From the NCBI GenBank assembly GCA_964424345.1, contig CAYRIK010000002.1, positions 1-64,000 of the forward strand: a stretch of DNA of 64,000 nucleotides, written 5' to 3'. Shown here one piece after another: positions 16,919-25,998 of the stretch (positions are counted from its first letter, which is position 1; the number at the start of each line of letters is the position of its first letter). Made by a program: the position numbers and the translations under genes. Below the pieces are notes generated by a model. The model made no database searches. It was not told where the DNA came from and saw only the letters and a program-made list of their open reading frames with translations. This stretch comes from RGIG6307 sp964424345 (lineage in GTDB: Bacteria; Bacillota; Clostridia; Lachnospirales; Lachnospiraceae).

Positions 16919-17779
16919 TTACTCCATCGGTTTTTGATAAAATCTTCCAGAAATCTGTTCTGTACGAATTACATTGATAAATGCCTTTGGATCGGTTTCT
17001 TTGATTGTATGCAATACACGTTTACTTTCTGCTCTGGATACAACAGAATATACTACATGACGTTCACATTGTTCATAAGAACCGAGTCCTTCTAAAATGG
17101 TTGCACCATGATGGCACTCTCTAGAAATCGCATCACTTACTTGCTTTGGCTCATTTGTTACTACAAATAATGTCTGCTGCTGATATCTCTTATATAAAGT
17201 ATGGAGTACTTGCGTAGAAGCATACTGGAAAATAATGGAGTACAATGCTTTATCCCATCCAAACAAAATACCTGCTGCAAGTAATATCACCGCATTCAAA
17301 GCAAGAACAATATTAAATGAATCAATTCCCTTTTTTTCTGAAAGGAATATCGCAATAAAATCGGTTCCTCCCGTAGTCGCATCTGCCGTCAGACAAGTAC
17401 TTATGACAAATCCATTAATCATACCGCCAAAAATACTGATCAAAAGTGTATCATATGTAATCGTATAGCCAGGAACAATATCTGTAAATACACTGGTCAA
17501 TACGATCATCAAGCAAGAATACATCGTAAATTTCTTTCCAATAAAACGAAATCCAATGTAGACTGGTATCGCATTTAAAAGAATATTTACAAAGGAATAT
17601 GGTATTTCTACTTGAAAGAACAATTGTGACACCCTTTGAATCAAAATCGTAAGTCCTGTTGCCCCGCCTGGATATAATCCACCCGTACGGACAAAAGATT
17701 TAATGTTGATTGCCATCAACAATGCTGCGAAAAAAATGATAACAATTCGTTTTCCGTCTTTTTTTAATTCAAAACTCAT
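16919..17779 (-). CDS. YitT family membrane protein (DUF161/DUF2179)
   Basis: 286 aa. Five to six membrane segments fill about residues 12-190, including the family's SFVRTGGLYPGGATGLTI motif (about 28-45) and a second DATTGGTDFIAIFLS copy (about 132-146). The C-terminal 80 residues are a cytoplasmic DUF2179 domain. Members are widespread in Firmicutes and some act as regulators or transport-like proteins; no single activity is established. The gene lies 26 bases upstream of the rubrerythrin fusion on the same strand, so the two may be co-transcribed. Confidence 0.92.
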   Translation of the reverse strand: MSFELKKDGKRIVIIFFAALLMAINIKSFVRTGGLYPGGATGLTILIQRVSQLFFQVEIPYSFVNILLNAIPVYIGFRFIGKKFTMYSCLMIVLTSVFTDIVPGYTITYDTLLISIFGGMINGFVISTCLTADATTGGTDFIAIFLSEKKGIDSFNIVLALNAVILLAAGILFGWDKALYSIIFQYASTQVLHTLYKRYQQQTLFVVTNEPKQVSDAISRECHHGATILEGLGSYEQCERHVVYSVVSRAESKRVLHTIKETDPKAFINVIRTEQISGRFYQKPME

Positions 17780-17866
17780 AAAAACCCCTCATCTTTTGCT
17801 TTTATAGTAAAATATTACCATTTTATCACATTCATTTCAACAACTTTTTGTATCTTTTTACCATTT

Positions 17867-19609
17867 TCAAATACTCTCTGACAAGCATAATGCACCCCAT
17901 CCATATCGTTCATTTGGCCACGCATCTGGAACATCAAATCGCCTTGCACCTCGTATCATATTTGCTTTTAATTTTTCCCCATATAAAAATATATCTTCTC
18001 CTCGTACAATGCCATATTCCATCATCAGTGCTGCAGAACCTGTTACAATTGGTGTGGAAAAGCTCGTTCCAGTTACATACTGATATGTTCCGCCTGGTGT
18101 TACTGCCTGCAAAGATACTCCTGGTGCTGTAATCGTAGGTTTTACCATACCAATATCCCGTTCTCCTATCGTTTGATTCTGTCTTGGATATCCCCTTCCT
18201 GAAAAATCCGCGTATGCACGATACACCGAATTGTATGCACCTACTGAAATTGCTCTTGATGCAGTAGATGGTATAGTAAGTGTGACATCTGGTGTCGAAC
18301 TCAAAAAACGTGTTCCTCTGCTTCGTACCGCTTCACTTGGCAAATAAAAATATAAAGAGCCATTTTTTACTTCTATCGGGATAAAACGTATCGTCCAAAT
18401 ACCACTGTCCACATATTGATTTGTTGGAAGAAAATCTATATAAATTTCCTGATCTGTTGTATATGGTTTTGGTTCTCCTACATATAGTAAAAGTTTTGTG
18501 CTTCCAAGTGTCACTTCTGCCTTTCCACGTATATCCTCTGATAATACAAATGTTTCTCCAAGCGGAGCTGTGATCTCTATTCGATAACGGTCTACATAAT
18601 TTTTCCAAATCTGTAAATTTAATGTTGTCTCATAAGAAGCTACTGCAAACTCCGTTTCAAACACTTCTCTTGCTTTTACTTTTCCAGAAAAATGTCCGCC
18701 GCTTGCCCCTTCATTTCCCGTTCCAATGCAAATGACGTTTCTTCCAATTTCAGAAATTCTGTCAATAAAACGTTCTAATATCGATGTGCCATTATGAGAA
18801 CCATAATTGTTTCCAAAACTCAAATTGATGGCTATTGGAAGTTCTCGTTCAACTGCATATGTTGTCACAAATGTCAATGCCCTCATAAGTTCTGTTGTTC
18901 TTGGAAAACTTTCTCTATCTGTGTTCCATAACTTCACGACCAAAAGCATACTTTCCGGTGCAACCCCTTGATAATCTTCCACATTGCTTGCAGCAGCAAG
19001 TCCAGCTACAGCAGTTCCATGCCCTGTCGTATCTTCACTTAACAATTGTTCGCCACGCTCTAATGCTTGGTCTATATCTTCTTTTGTATACAATCTTCCG
19101 TTTGTAAATCCAACCGGTGGTGGATAACGTTCCTCTAATGATTGTCCTTGATCCCATAACGCAAGAATTCTTGTCGTTCCATCCTCATTTCTAAAATGTG
19201 GAAGGGTATAGTCGATGCCAGAATCAATAACCGCAACAACAACTCCTTTTCCTGTCACATTTGGGTATTCCTGCGTCACTTCTAAAATACAAGAGGCTGC
19301 TCTTGCTTGAAAATCAGCAAAATACAGCCTCTTTGGTATCTCTGCGTATTCAATTTCTCTTTGGGATAATACCTCGCGTACAAGATTTTGTGGAATGGTC
19401 AATATTCCGTATCCATAAATCAGCTCCTCTGCTGTTACACCTACAAATCTGTTAGAAAGTTCCACAAGACTTCCATGATATGTTACAATAACTTCCCACG
19501 TTCTGTCTTCTTGTGTATATCCTACATTCAAGTTTGCAGACTGCATTCTTTCCTGCAGCGGGGTATCCAGTGCCAGATTCAATAAATTTTCTGCTTTTTG
19601 ATTTACCAT
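17867..19609 (-). CDS. subtilisin-like serine protease (S8 family, Csp-like)
   Basis: 580 aa. The catalytic triad is complete: D129 in VAVIDSGIDY, H197 in TTGHGTAVAG, S516 in GTSFSTPIVTG. There is no classical signal peptide. The first 120 residues look like a propeptide, and an insertion of about 130 residues with beta-rich character (about 330-455) lies before the serine. That architecture resembles the clostridial Csp proteases that activate cortex lysis in spores. It lies 44 bases after copA on the same strand, so read-through from the copper operon is possible, yet no copper link is known. The substrate is unknown. Confidence 0.88.
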   Translation of the reverse strand: MVNQKAENLLNLALDTPLQERMQSANLNVGYTQEDRTWEVIVTYHGSLVELSNRFVGVTAEELIYGYGILTIPQNLVREVLSQREIEYAEIPKRLYFADFQARAASCILEVTQEYPNVTGKGVVVAVIDSGIDYTLPHFRNEDGTTRILALWDQGQSLEERYPPPVGFTNGRLYTKEDIDQALERGEQLLSEDTTGHGTAVAGLAAASNVEDYQGVAPESMLLVVKLWNTDRESFPRTTELMRALTFVTTYAVERELPIAINLSFGNNYGSHNGTSILERFIDRISEIGRNVICIGTGNEGASGGHFSGKVKAREVFETEFAVASYETTLNLQIWKNYVDRYRIEITAPLGETFVLSEDIRGKAEVTLGSTKLLLYVGEPKPYTTDQEIYIDFLPTNQYVDSGIWTIRFIPIEVKNGSLYFYLPSEAVRSRGTRFLSSTPDVTLTIPSTASRAISVGAYNSVYRAYADFSGRGYPRQNQTIGERDIGMVKPTITAPGVSLQAVTPGGTYQYVTGTSFSTPIVTGSAALMMEYGIVRGEDIFLYGEKLKANMIRGARRFDVPDAWPNERYGWGALCLSESI

Positions 19610-19653
19610 ACTGTCTGTCCCAAACTTTATGATTTAACACTACTATATGCAGC

Positions 19654-22197
19654 TTACTGGATATCTAATACCTTATAATCCTGATCTTCTACTGCTTTCT
19701 TTAATACATCATTTGCAACTTCTTCTTTTAAAGTTACAACTGCTGTACCTTCTGTATGACTTACCTGTGCTTCTGCAACTTCTGGAAGTGCTTCTAATAC
19801 TTTCTTTACGCGTGCCTCACAATGTCCGCACATCATACCTTCGATTTTCATTGTTCTTGTCATCTTTTTTTCCTCCGCTTTCTTTTTGGATTTTTTGATT
19901 TTTTTATCATGACTTGCATCATACAATTTACAGAAATTCAGACGCAATGCATTACTAACAACACAAAAGCTAGACAAGCTCATAGCCGCGGCTCCAAACA
20001 TCGGATTTAACTGCCAATGAAACAGTGGAATCCATACACCTGCTGCCAACGGAATACCAATCATATTGTAGAAAAATGCCCAAAACAGATTTTCATGAAT
20101 ATTGGTTAATGTTGCTCGACTCAAACGAATTGCTGCACCAACATCACTCAACTTACTCTTCATCAATACAACATCCGCTGCATCGATTGCAATATCTGTT
20201 CCTGCTCCAATAGCAATACCAATATCTGCTCTCGTAAGTGCTGGTGCATCGTTTATACCATCTCCTACCATAGCAACCTTACCATGTTCTTTTAATTTGC
20301 GAACTACTTCTTCTTTGCCGTCTGGAAGAACTCCTGCGATTACTTCGTCTACACCCGCCAGTTTTCCTACTGCCTGTGCGGTACGAACATTATCACCTGT
20401 CAGCATTACTACACGAATGCCCATATTTTTAAGTTCTTCGATTGCTTGTGGGGAATCTTCTTTTAACACATCAGCTACTGCAATAATACCTTCCAATACA
20501 CCATCTTTTGCAAAATACAATGGAGTCTTTCCTTCATTTGCAAATGTATCTGCATATGCCTTCATCTGTGTCGGAATACTGCATTTTGTTGCTATAAAAG
20601 AAGCATTGCCGCCTGCAAGCAGTTTGCCATTTTGCAAGGCTGTTAAGCCATTTCCTGCAATCGCTGCAAATTCTGTAACCTCTTGTGCCAAAATTCCTTC
20701 TTCTTGTGCCTTCATCAATATAGCTTTTGCCAAAGGATGTTCACTCTTACATTCCAGACTATATGCCATAGTCAACAATTCTTTTTCAGAAATACCATCC
20801 ATTGCAACGATATCTGTCACACGTGGCTCTCCGCTTGTGATTGTACCTGTCTTATCTAATACGACAGTATCAATCTTTCCTGTCTCTTCCAAAGAAACTG
20901 CTGTTTTAAACATAATACCATGCTTTGCTCCAACGCCATTTCCAACCATAATAGCAACAGGCGTTGCAAGACCTAATGCACATGGACAGCTGATTACTAA
21001 TACAGAAATTCCTCTTGCAAGTGCAAAACCAACACTCTGTCCTGCCAACAACCATACTGCAATCGTAATCAAAGCAATCGTGATAACAGTAGGAACAAAA
21101 ATACCAGATACTTTATCTGCAACTTTTGCTATCGGTGCTTTTGTAGCAGCCGCATCACTTACCATTTGAATGATTTGTGATAATGTTGTATCTTCTCCTA
21201 CACGTGTTGCTTCACAAGTCAAAAATCCTGACTGATTTAATGTAGCAGCAGAAACATTGTCCCCTTTTTCTTTGTCTACAGGAATACTCTCTCCTGTCAA
21301 AGCAGATTCATTCACTGCACTTGAGCCATCTATCACAATACCATCTACCGGTATATTTTCTCCTGGTCGTACAACAAATATGTCTCCTTTGACTACCGCA
21401 TCGATTGCTACCTGCTGCTCTACACCATTTCTTATGACATTTGCAGTCTTTGGTGCAAGTTTCATAAGACTCTTTAACGCATCTGTCGTTTTTCCCTTAG
21501 AACGTGCTTCCAACATCTTTCCTACGGTAATCAGCGTTAAAATCATTGCTGCAGACTCGAAGTAAAACTCATGCATATAAGACATAACACCTGCCATATC
21601 GCCTTTTACCTGAGCATCTGTCATTGCAAACAAAGCATATGTGCTGTATACAAATGCTGCACTCGAACCAAGTGCTACCAACGTATCCATATTTGGTGCT
21701 TTATGCCACAAACTCTTAAAACCACTTATAAAAAACTTCTGGTTAATGACCATAACTGTCAGTGTCAACAATAACTGCAACAATCCCATTGCAATATGAT
21801 TATTTGCAAAAAAGGCTGGAACAGGCCAATTCCACATCATATGTCCCATAGAAAAATACATCAATACAAGTAAAAATCCAAGTGATGCACACAATCTCTT
21901 TTTTAATTTTGGTGTCTCTTTATCTGCCAGTGCATCTTCTGCGGCCTGCATACTGCTCGTATAAGAGCTGCCCGCACGTCTTTCTCCTGTAGAGTCTGCA
22001 CTCTTTTCACTTGCTCCATATCCAGCTTCTTCTACTGCACGAATAATTTCTTCAGAAGAAACATTTCCTTCTACACCCATAGAATTTGTCAAAAGACTGA
22101 CAGAACAGCTTTCTACACCTGCAACCTTATTGACTGCTTTTTCAACGCGGGCACTGCACGCGGCACAGCTCATGCCCGTTACATTATACTGTTTCAT
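19654..22197 (-). CDS. copA: copper-exporting P1B-type ATPase with C-terminal CopZ domain
   Basis: 847-aa copper pump. Residues 1-68 form an HMA metal-binding domain (GMSCAACSARV). Then come a variable linker, eight membrane segments, the actuator LTGES, the metal-site SCPCALGLATP, the phosphorylation site DKTGTITSG, SEHPLAKA and GDGINDAPAL. After the last helix a lysine-rich linker (HDKKIKKSKKKAEEKK) leads to a second HMA domain (GMMCGHCEARV) at 779-847. That tail is the size of a free CopZ chaperone (69 aa). GGAGG lies 8 bases before the in-frame ATG for M779, so CopZ is probably also translated alone. csoR is 19 bases upstream. Confidence 0.97.
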   Translation of the reverse strand: MKQYNVTGMSCAACSARVEKAVNKVAGVESCSVSLLTNSMGVEGNVSSEEIIRAVEEAGYGASEKSADSTGERRAGSSYTSSMQAAEDALADKETPKLKKRLCASLGFLLVLMYFSMGHMMWNWPVPAFFANNHIAMGLLQLLLTLTVMVINQKFFISGFKSLWHKAPNMDTLVALGSSAAFVYSTYALFAMTDAQVKGDMAGVMSYMHEFYFESAAMILTLITVGKMLEARSKGKTTDALKSLMKLAPKTANVIRNGVEQQVAIDAVVKGDIFVVRPGENIPVDGIVIDGSSAVNESALTGESIPVDKEKGDNVSAATLNQSGFLTCEATRVGEDTTLSQIIQMVSDAAATKAPIAKVADKVSGIFVPTVITIALITIAVWLLAGQSVGFALARGISVLVISCPCALGLATPVAIMVGNGVGAKHGIMFKTAVSLEETGKIDTVVLDKTGTITSGEPRVTDIVAMDGISEKELLTMAYSLECKSEHPLAKAILMKAQEEGILAQEVTEFAAIAGNGLTALQNGKLLAGGNASFIATKCSIPTQMKAYADTFANEGKTPLYFAKDGVLEGIIAVADVLKEDSPQAIEELKNMGIRVVMLTGDNVRTAQAVGKLAGVDEVIAGVLPDGKEEVVRKLKEHGKVAMVGDGINDAPALTRADIGIAIGAGTDIAIDAADVVLMKSKLSDVGAAIRLSRATLTNIHENLFWAFFYNMIGIPLAAGVWIPLFHWQLNPMFGAAAMSLSSFCVVSNALRLNFCKLYDASHDKKIKKSKKKAEEKKMTRTMKIEGMMCGHCEARVKKVLEALPEVAEAQVSHTEGTAVVTLKEEVANDVLKKAVEDQDYKVLDIQ
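19861..19876 (-). promoter_or_regulatory. internal ribosome-binding site and start for a free CopZ
   Basis: On the minus strand GGAGGA (19876-19871), then 8 bases from GGAGG to ATG (19863-19861), in frame with copA. The product would be MTRTMKIEGMMCGHC... of 69 aa, the usual CopZ length. Spacing and match are as good as those of ordinary start sites in this window. Confidence 0.65.
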
Positions 22198-22216
22198 AGA
22201 TTCTCCAATCTGTAAA

Positions 22217-22555
22217 TTATTTCATCATTTTTTGCAGTGTATCCACTAACTCATCTACAGTTTCTTCTTTACCTGCTAAAATATCTCTTGTAACACATCC
22301 TTTGATATGCTCTGTCAACAATACTCTGCTAAAACTGTTTAATGCTGCAGTCACTGCAGATACCTGTATCAGTATATCTGTACAATACGCATCATTTTTG
22401 AGCATCTTTTCAATGCCTCGAACCTGACCTTGAATACGATTCAAACGATTGATCAAGCTTCTGTACTCTTTTGCAGAACGTTCGGTTGTCTTATTACAAC
22501 AGCTGCATCCTTGCTCTTTTTCTTCTATGTTTTCTACATTTTCAAACTCTTCCAT
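22217..22555 (-). CDS. csoR: copper-sensing repressor CsoR
   Basis: 112-aa member of the CsoR/FrmR (DUF156) family, all-helical DNA-binding proteins that release DNA when Cu(I) binds. The core IQGQVRGIEKML (about 41-52) is the family signature. The Cu(I) ligand set Cys-His-Cys is present: C58 in AYCTDI, H83 and C87 in TEHIKGCV. The N-terminus has an extra cluster CSCC (17-20) beyond the usual start, possibly a second metal site. First gene of csoR-copA, with the matching operator in its own promoter. Confidence 0.96.
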   Translation of the reverse strand: MEEFENVENIEEKEQGCSCCNKTTERSAKEYRSLINRLNRIQGQVRGIEKMLKNDAYCTDILIQVSAVTAALNSFSRVLLTEHIKGCVTRDILAGKEETVDELVDTLQKMMK

Positions 22556-22584
22556 AGCAAAACCTCCCGTTTCTATTTGCTCTC

Positions 22585-22613
22585 ATTATATACCCCCAAC
22601 GGGTATTTGTCAA
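22585..22613 (-). promoter_or_regulatory. consensus csoR-copA promoter containing the CsoR operator
   Basis: TTGACA (22613-22608), 17 bases, TATAAT (22590-22585): a full consensus promoter on the minus strand. The spacer holds ATACCC-GTTGG-GGGTAT-like dyad (plus strand ATACCCCC AAC GGGTAT, 22590-22606), the known CsoR operator type. Repression by steric block is expected. Confidence 0.88.
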
Positions 22614-22732
22614 GTAAACAACGTACTTTGTTTCTTACTTGATAATATTTCTCATTACAATGATGTTTTATTTTACTTAAACACTTTTATGTTCCAGAAA
22701 TATTTTCTTCCCGCATCTGTATATATAAAAAT

Positions 22733-22772
22733 ATCCCCTGACAGAGGACACAACCATGCCGTATCAGGGGAT
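22733..22772 (-). terminator. M18 aminopeptidase terminator
   Basis: ATCCCCTGA (22733-22741) pairs with TCAGGGGAT (22764-22772); the minus-strand side runs into ATTTTTATA. It ends the M18 gene before the csoR promoter. Confidence 0.8.
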
Positions 22773-22783
22773 GAAAACCTTAT

Positions 22784-24055
22784 TTATTTATAAAATTCTT
22801 TTAATGCTGTTACAAGATATACAACATCTTTTGTTCCTGCTGTTTCTACTGCTGAATGCATTGCAAGCTGTGGAAGACCAATATCCACACTTGCTACAGA
22901 TACATGATGTGTTGCAATATTACCAAGTGTAGAACCACCAATCATATCAGAATGATTGTAGAATACCTGATAAGGAACGCCTGCATCTGTACAAACTTTC
23001 TTCATAATGCTTCCGCTGAACGCATCAGATGTATATCTCTGATTACCAGAATATTTGATTACGATACCACCATTGATTACAGGTCTGTTGCTAGGATCTG
23101 CTTTTTCAGGATGGTTTGGATGCACTGCATGCGCATTGTCAGCAGAAACCATAAAGCTGTTTGCTACTGCTCTCATGTAGCTTTCTTCTGTTCCGCCAAA
23201 TGCATAATTAATTCTCTTTAATGTATTTCCAAGGAAATCAGAATCTGCACCCTGTCTTGTAGAGCTTCCTACTTCTTCATTATCTAAGACAGCACAAACA
23301 TTTACAAACGCTTCTGGTGTACTCTCACAAAGAGCCTGTAAGCTGGAATATGCACATTCCTGATCGTCAAGTCTTGGGCTTAAGATAAATTCTTTATCAT
23401 TACCAATCAATAAGCCTGTCTGTCTTGTATAAATGTATAAATCCTGACCTAAAATATCTTCGATTTCTACACCTGCCTGCTCTGCAATACGTTTCTGGAG
23501 CATTGTCTTATCAGCACCAAGTCCCATCAATGGACACATATCACTCTGAGCCTTATATTCATATCCGCTGTTAATCTCACGATTCATGTGAACAGCTAAA
23601 TTTGGAATCACTAAAAGATCTTCATCAAAGTGAATCAATTTCTGTTCCATACCATTTGGAGTATTTACATATACTCTTCCTGCGATAGAAAGTGGTCTAT
23701 CTAACCATGTAGACAAAATCAAACCGCCGTATTTTTCTACGTTTAATCTTGTATACATCTCACCTGTTGTCAATTCTGGATTCTCTTTCAGTTTAAAACA
23801 TGGTGAATCATCATGGGAAGCAACGATATGAAATCCCTTAAACTCCTGTTTTGGTACCTGAAATGCGATAATTGCAGACTCACTTCTTGTTACATAATAA
23901 TTACCGCCTGCTTTTAAATCCCATGCTTCTTTTTCTGACACTTCAGTAAATCCTGCTGCATCCAACATCTTCTTTGCAGTATCTACTGCATGATATGGAC
24001 TCGGACTATGATTGATATAATCAAAAAGTCCGTCTACATAACGTTCTGTTGCCAT
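22784..24055 (-). CDS. M18 family aminopeptidase
   Basis: 423-aa dinuclear zinc exopeptidase of the M18 (aspartyl aminopeptidase) family, cytoplasmic, removing N-terminal residues from peptides. Metal and catalytic motifs are ASHDDSPCFKLK (about 82-93), LSPRLDDQECAYSSL (about 228-242), LDNEEVGSSTRQGADS (about 262-277) and ATHHVSVASVDIGLPQLAMHS near the C-terminus (about 385-404; quoted in part). The start has GGAGG 7 bases upstream. It is probably expressed with the NUDIX and 58-aa genes just upstream on the same strand. Confidence 0.95.
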   Translation of the reverse strand: MATERYVDGLFDYINHSPSPYHAVDTAKKMLDAAGFTEVSEKEAWDLKAGGNYYVTRSESAIIAFQVPKQEFKGFHIVASHDDSPCFKLKENPELTTGEMYTRLNVEKYGGLILSTWLDRPLSIAGRVYVNTPNGMEQKLIHFDEDLLVIPNLAVHMNREINSGYEYKAQSDMCPLMGLGADKTMLQKRIAEQAGVEIEDILGQDLYIYTRQTGLLIGNDKEFILSPRLDDQECAYSSLQALCESTPEAFVNVCAVLDNEEVGSSTRQGADSDFLGNTLKRINYAFGGTEESYMRAVANSFMVSADNAHAVHPNHPEKADPSNRPVINGGIVIKYSGNQRYTSDAFSGSIMKKVCTDAGVPYQVFYNHSDMIGGSTLGNIATHHVSVASVDIGLPQLAMHSAVETAGTKDVVYLVTALKEFYK

Positions 24056-24083
24056 TTTTCATCCTCCAAATCAACTCGCCCGA

Positions 24084-24260
24084 TTATTCCTGTACTATTT
24101 CATATTCGAGCATTTCATACTTCAGCGTACATCCTTCGTAAATATCTGCCGGAAGCAAAGCTCTTGCTACTAACTTCCATTCACTGGTCGTATCTGTTAC
24201 ATCCTGTAATCTGGCATAATCACCGTCTATCTGCATAACTTTATATGTCTTACTGATCAT
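24084..24260 (-). CDS. 58-aa DUF3006-like small protein
   Basis: Small gene with no long-ORF signal of its own: MISKTYKVMQIDGDYARLQD at the N-terminus, ARALLPADIYEG in the middle and EMLEYEIVQE at the end. The pattern (IDGDYA, later LLP, then DIxEG) resembles short DUF3006-type beta proteins. The start codon directly follows the NUDIX stop, giving TAAATG. The ribosome site GAGGAG is made of the last NUDIX codons, so translation is coupled. It is followed 28 bases later by the M18 aminopeptidase. Function unknown. Confidence 0.75.
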   Translation of the reverse strand: MISKTYKVMQIDGDYARLQDVTDTTSEWKLVARALLPADIYEGCTLKYEMLEYEIVQE

Positions 24261-24758
24261 TTATAACTCCTCTTCTGCCAACATTTCCATAAATTTAGTA
24301 TCTCGCATCTTCCATGCGTCCTTGAGCAGTGTCGTATTCGTCTCAACAATCTGCTTCGGTGATGCCCAGACCAAACGATATCCTCGTTCTATCTCGCTGT
24401 CAGTCAGCTTTAATGATACCTCATAATCCTCTGCTTCGCAAGAATAAAAATAAGTATTACAATGATAGATTTTATCTGTCTCAAAAACGTCTCGTCTTTT
24501 TTCTTCAATATAGCCGATTGGTTTGATTGTATCTGGTTTTAAAATCAATCCGCCTTCTTCTTCTACTTCTCTTGCAAGTGTCTGCTCCTGTGTCTCACCA
24601 GGTTCTACTACACCGCCTAATATTTTAAATACACCCGCCCTGCTCTGCTGCATGGCAATCTTTCCGTTTCGCATGATAATGGCTCTTACCGTAGTCTTCT
24701 CAACAATTGGCATATCTTCTGTGTAATCTTTTGTATCTAATAACAATAATCTCTTCAT
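24261..24758 (-). CDS. NUDIX hydrolase
   Basis: 165-aa NUDIX-fold pyrophosphohydrolase. The box GGVVEPGETQEQTLAREVEEEGG (about residues 48-70; key residues G, E of PGE, and REVEEEGG) is complete. A short N-terminal KRLLLLDTKDY segment precedes the fold, as in clostridial members that act on nucleotide sugars or oxidised nucleotides. The substrate cannot be told from sequence. First gene of NUDIX-58 aa-M18, with its stop codon abutting the next start. Confidence 0.92.
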   Translation of the reverse strand: MKRLLLLDTKDYTEDMPIVEKTTVRAIIMRNGKIAMQQSRAGVFKILGGVVEPGETQEQTLAREVEEEGGLILKPDTIKPIGYIEEKRRDVFETDKIYHCNTYFYSCEAEDYEVSLKLTDSEIERGYRLVWASPKQIVETNTTLLKDAWKMRDTKFMEMLAEEEL

Positions 24759-24909
24759 CGCTTTGCCCTCTCATATTCTGGTGTACTTTGCAGATTATTA
24801 TAACACGTTTTTGAATTTTTGCACTATTTTATGCCACTATTTGTTGTTTTTCGTCATTTTTCAACGAAAGTTTTGTGCATTTCTCACAAATTTACACGTA
24901 ATATTACAC

Positions 24910-24938
24910 TTGATTTTCCTTTAAAAAACCGCTACACT
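24910..24938 (+). promoter_or_regulatory. sigma-A promoter of the small membrane protein gene
   Basis: TTGATT (24910-24915), 17 bases, TACACT (24933-24938). It lies 41 bases before the ATG at 24980, which favours that start over the ATGs at 24956 and 24959. Confidence 0.6.
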
Positions 24939-24979
24939 AACATCAAAGTAACATAATGATGAAAAAAGGATTTTTATTT

Positions 24980-25171
24980 ATGAAGAAAAAACAAATTTTG
25001 GCAATCATTGCCATTTTTTTACTGATTGGTATGTATGTTGCCACATTTATTCTTGCTTTTTGCGATTTTCCAGATGCTGACCGCTTATTAAAAGGATTTA
25101 TGCTCTTAGATATCGCAGCACCAATCTTTTTATGGATTTTAATCTATCTATATCAGAAGTTAGGTAAATAA
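24980..25171 (+). CDS. small two-helix membrane protein
   Basis: 63-aa protein with two membrane segments (about residues 5-27 and 41-60) and a short CDFPDADR loop between them. Lysine-rich N-terminus MKKKQ suggests both ends are cytoplasmic. Unrecognised, but such two-helix proteins are common in Lachnospiraceae. Start candidates are 24956, 24959 and 24980; only the last has a purine-rich AAGGA upstream. Its 3' end overlaps the converging TPR gene by 19 bases. Confidence 0.65.
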   Translation: MKKKQILAIIAIFLLIGMYVATFILAFCDFPDADRLLKGFMLLDIAAPIFLWILIYLYQKLGK

Positions 25172-25983
25172 TAATTACGATATTGTTCACATAACTCTTT
25201 GATTACACGGCCGCTTGCCGCATAAAATCCATCTTCTCCGCCATATTGCATCCATTCGCGCAGCTGTTCTAATTCTCGTCCCTCTTTTGACTTGACGATT
25301 TGTGTTTCCATATCTTTCATACGTTCTTCTAACGTTAAAGATAAATCAAATAAATCTTCTCTATCACAGATCATGTCTAAATACTGCTGTTCCGGATAAT
25401 GCATTCTGGCTACTGTCAGCCATGCAAACATCGTATCCTCTTCTGGAGAAAGTTTGTATGACTGTTCTAGTGCATCTAATGCCTGCTCATATAAAAATAA
25501 CTGTGTTCTGGCTGCTGCCAAATTATAATAACAAGCTGCTTTCAATTGTTTTTCTCTTTTTGGGAGTATTTCTATCAATTCCTCATACATTTGGATACTG
25601 TTTCCATAACATTTCTGCTGATACAGGCGGTCCGCTTCCTGCTTTTTACGCTCATATCCAGTCATTCCCATTCCTTGTGCGATTTCTTTTACAATATGTT
25701 TAATTTCATCTTCCGGAATATATCCTACAAAACGCAAAATATGCTCTACAAATAATTCTTTTGTCCCTTTTTCTTTTAATACAAGCTCTAGTCTATACGC
25801 AAGTTCATCGCATCCGCATGCTTTTCTTACCCACATCGCCAAAGCCTTATTTGCAAAATCTCCATCTAACGCATAGCTTTGGTATCTGCATACATACGCC
25901 AGTTCTTCTATGCTGTATATCATACTGCCTGTCTGTTCAATATAATATCCTTCTTCAGCAATCATACTCTGACTGATAATCAC
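25153..25983 (-). CDS. TPR-containing protein of the ATPase cluster
   Basis: 276-aa soluble protein without known function. About residues 115-215 form TPR-like helical pairs (ACYYNLAAARTQLFLYEQAL, then LEQSYKLSPEEDTMFAWLTVA). The N-terminal 100 residues (SMIYSIEELAYVCRYQSYAL) are alpha-helical and not recognised. The start is a GTG at 25983, 8 bases after GGGAGG; an upstream GTG at 25992 overlaps that site. It begins about 15 bases after the Hsp70/actin-fold ATPase gene and is the third gene of that transcript, so it probably works with the ATPase and the large solenoid protein. Confidence 0.82.
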   Translation of the reverse strand: MIISQSMIAEEGYYIEQTGSMIYSIEELAYVCRYQSYALDGDFANKALAMWVRKACGCDELAYRLELVLKEKGTKELFVEHILRFVGYIPEDEIKHIVKEIAQGMGMTGYERKKQEADRLYQQKCYGNSIQMYEELIEILPKREKQLKAACYYNLAAARTQLFLYEQALDALEQSYKLSPEEDTMFAWLTVARMHYPEQQYLDMICDREDLFDLSLTLEERMKDMETQIVKSKEGRELEQLREWMQYGGEDGFYAASGRVIKELCEQYRNYYLPNF

Positions 25984-25998
25984 GATTTTCACCTCCCA

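Noticed and set aside
20102..21169. 355-codon plus-strand ORF inside copA
   Set aside because: It is the antisense shadow of conserved copA coding sequence, has a Ser/Thr/Ala-rich composition without motifs, and has no ribosome site.
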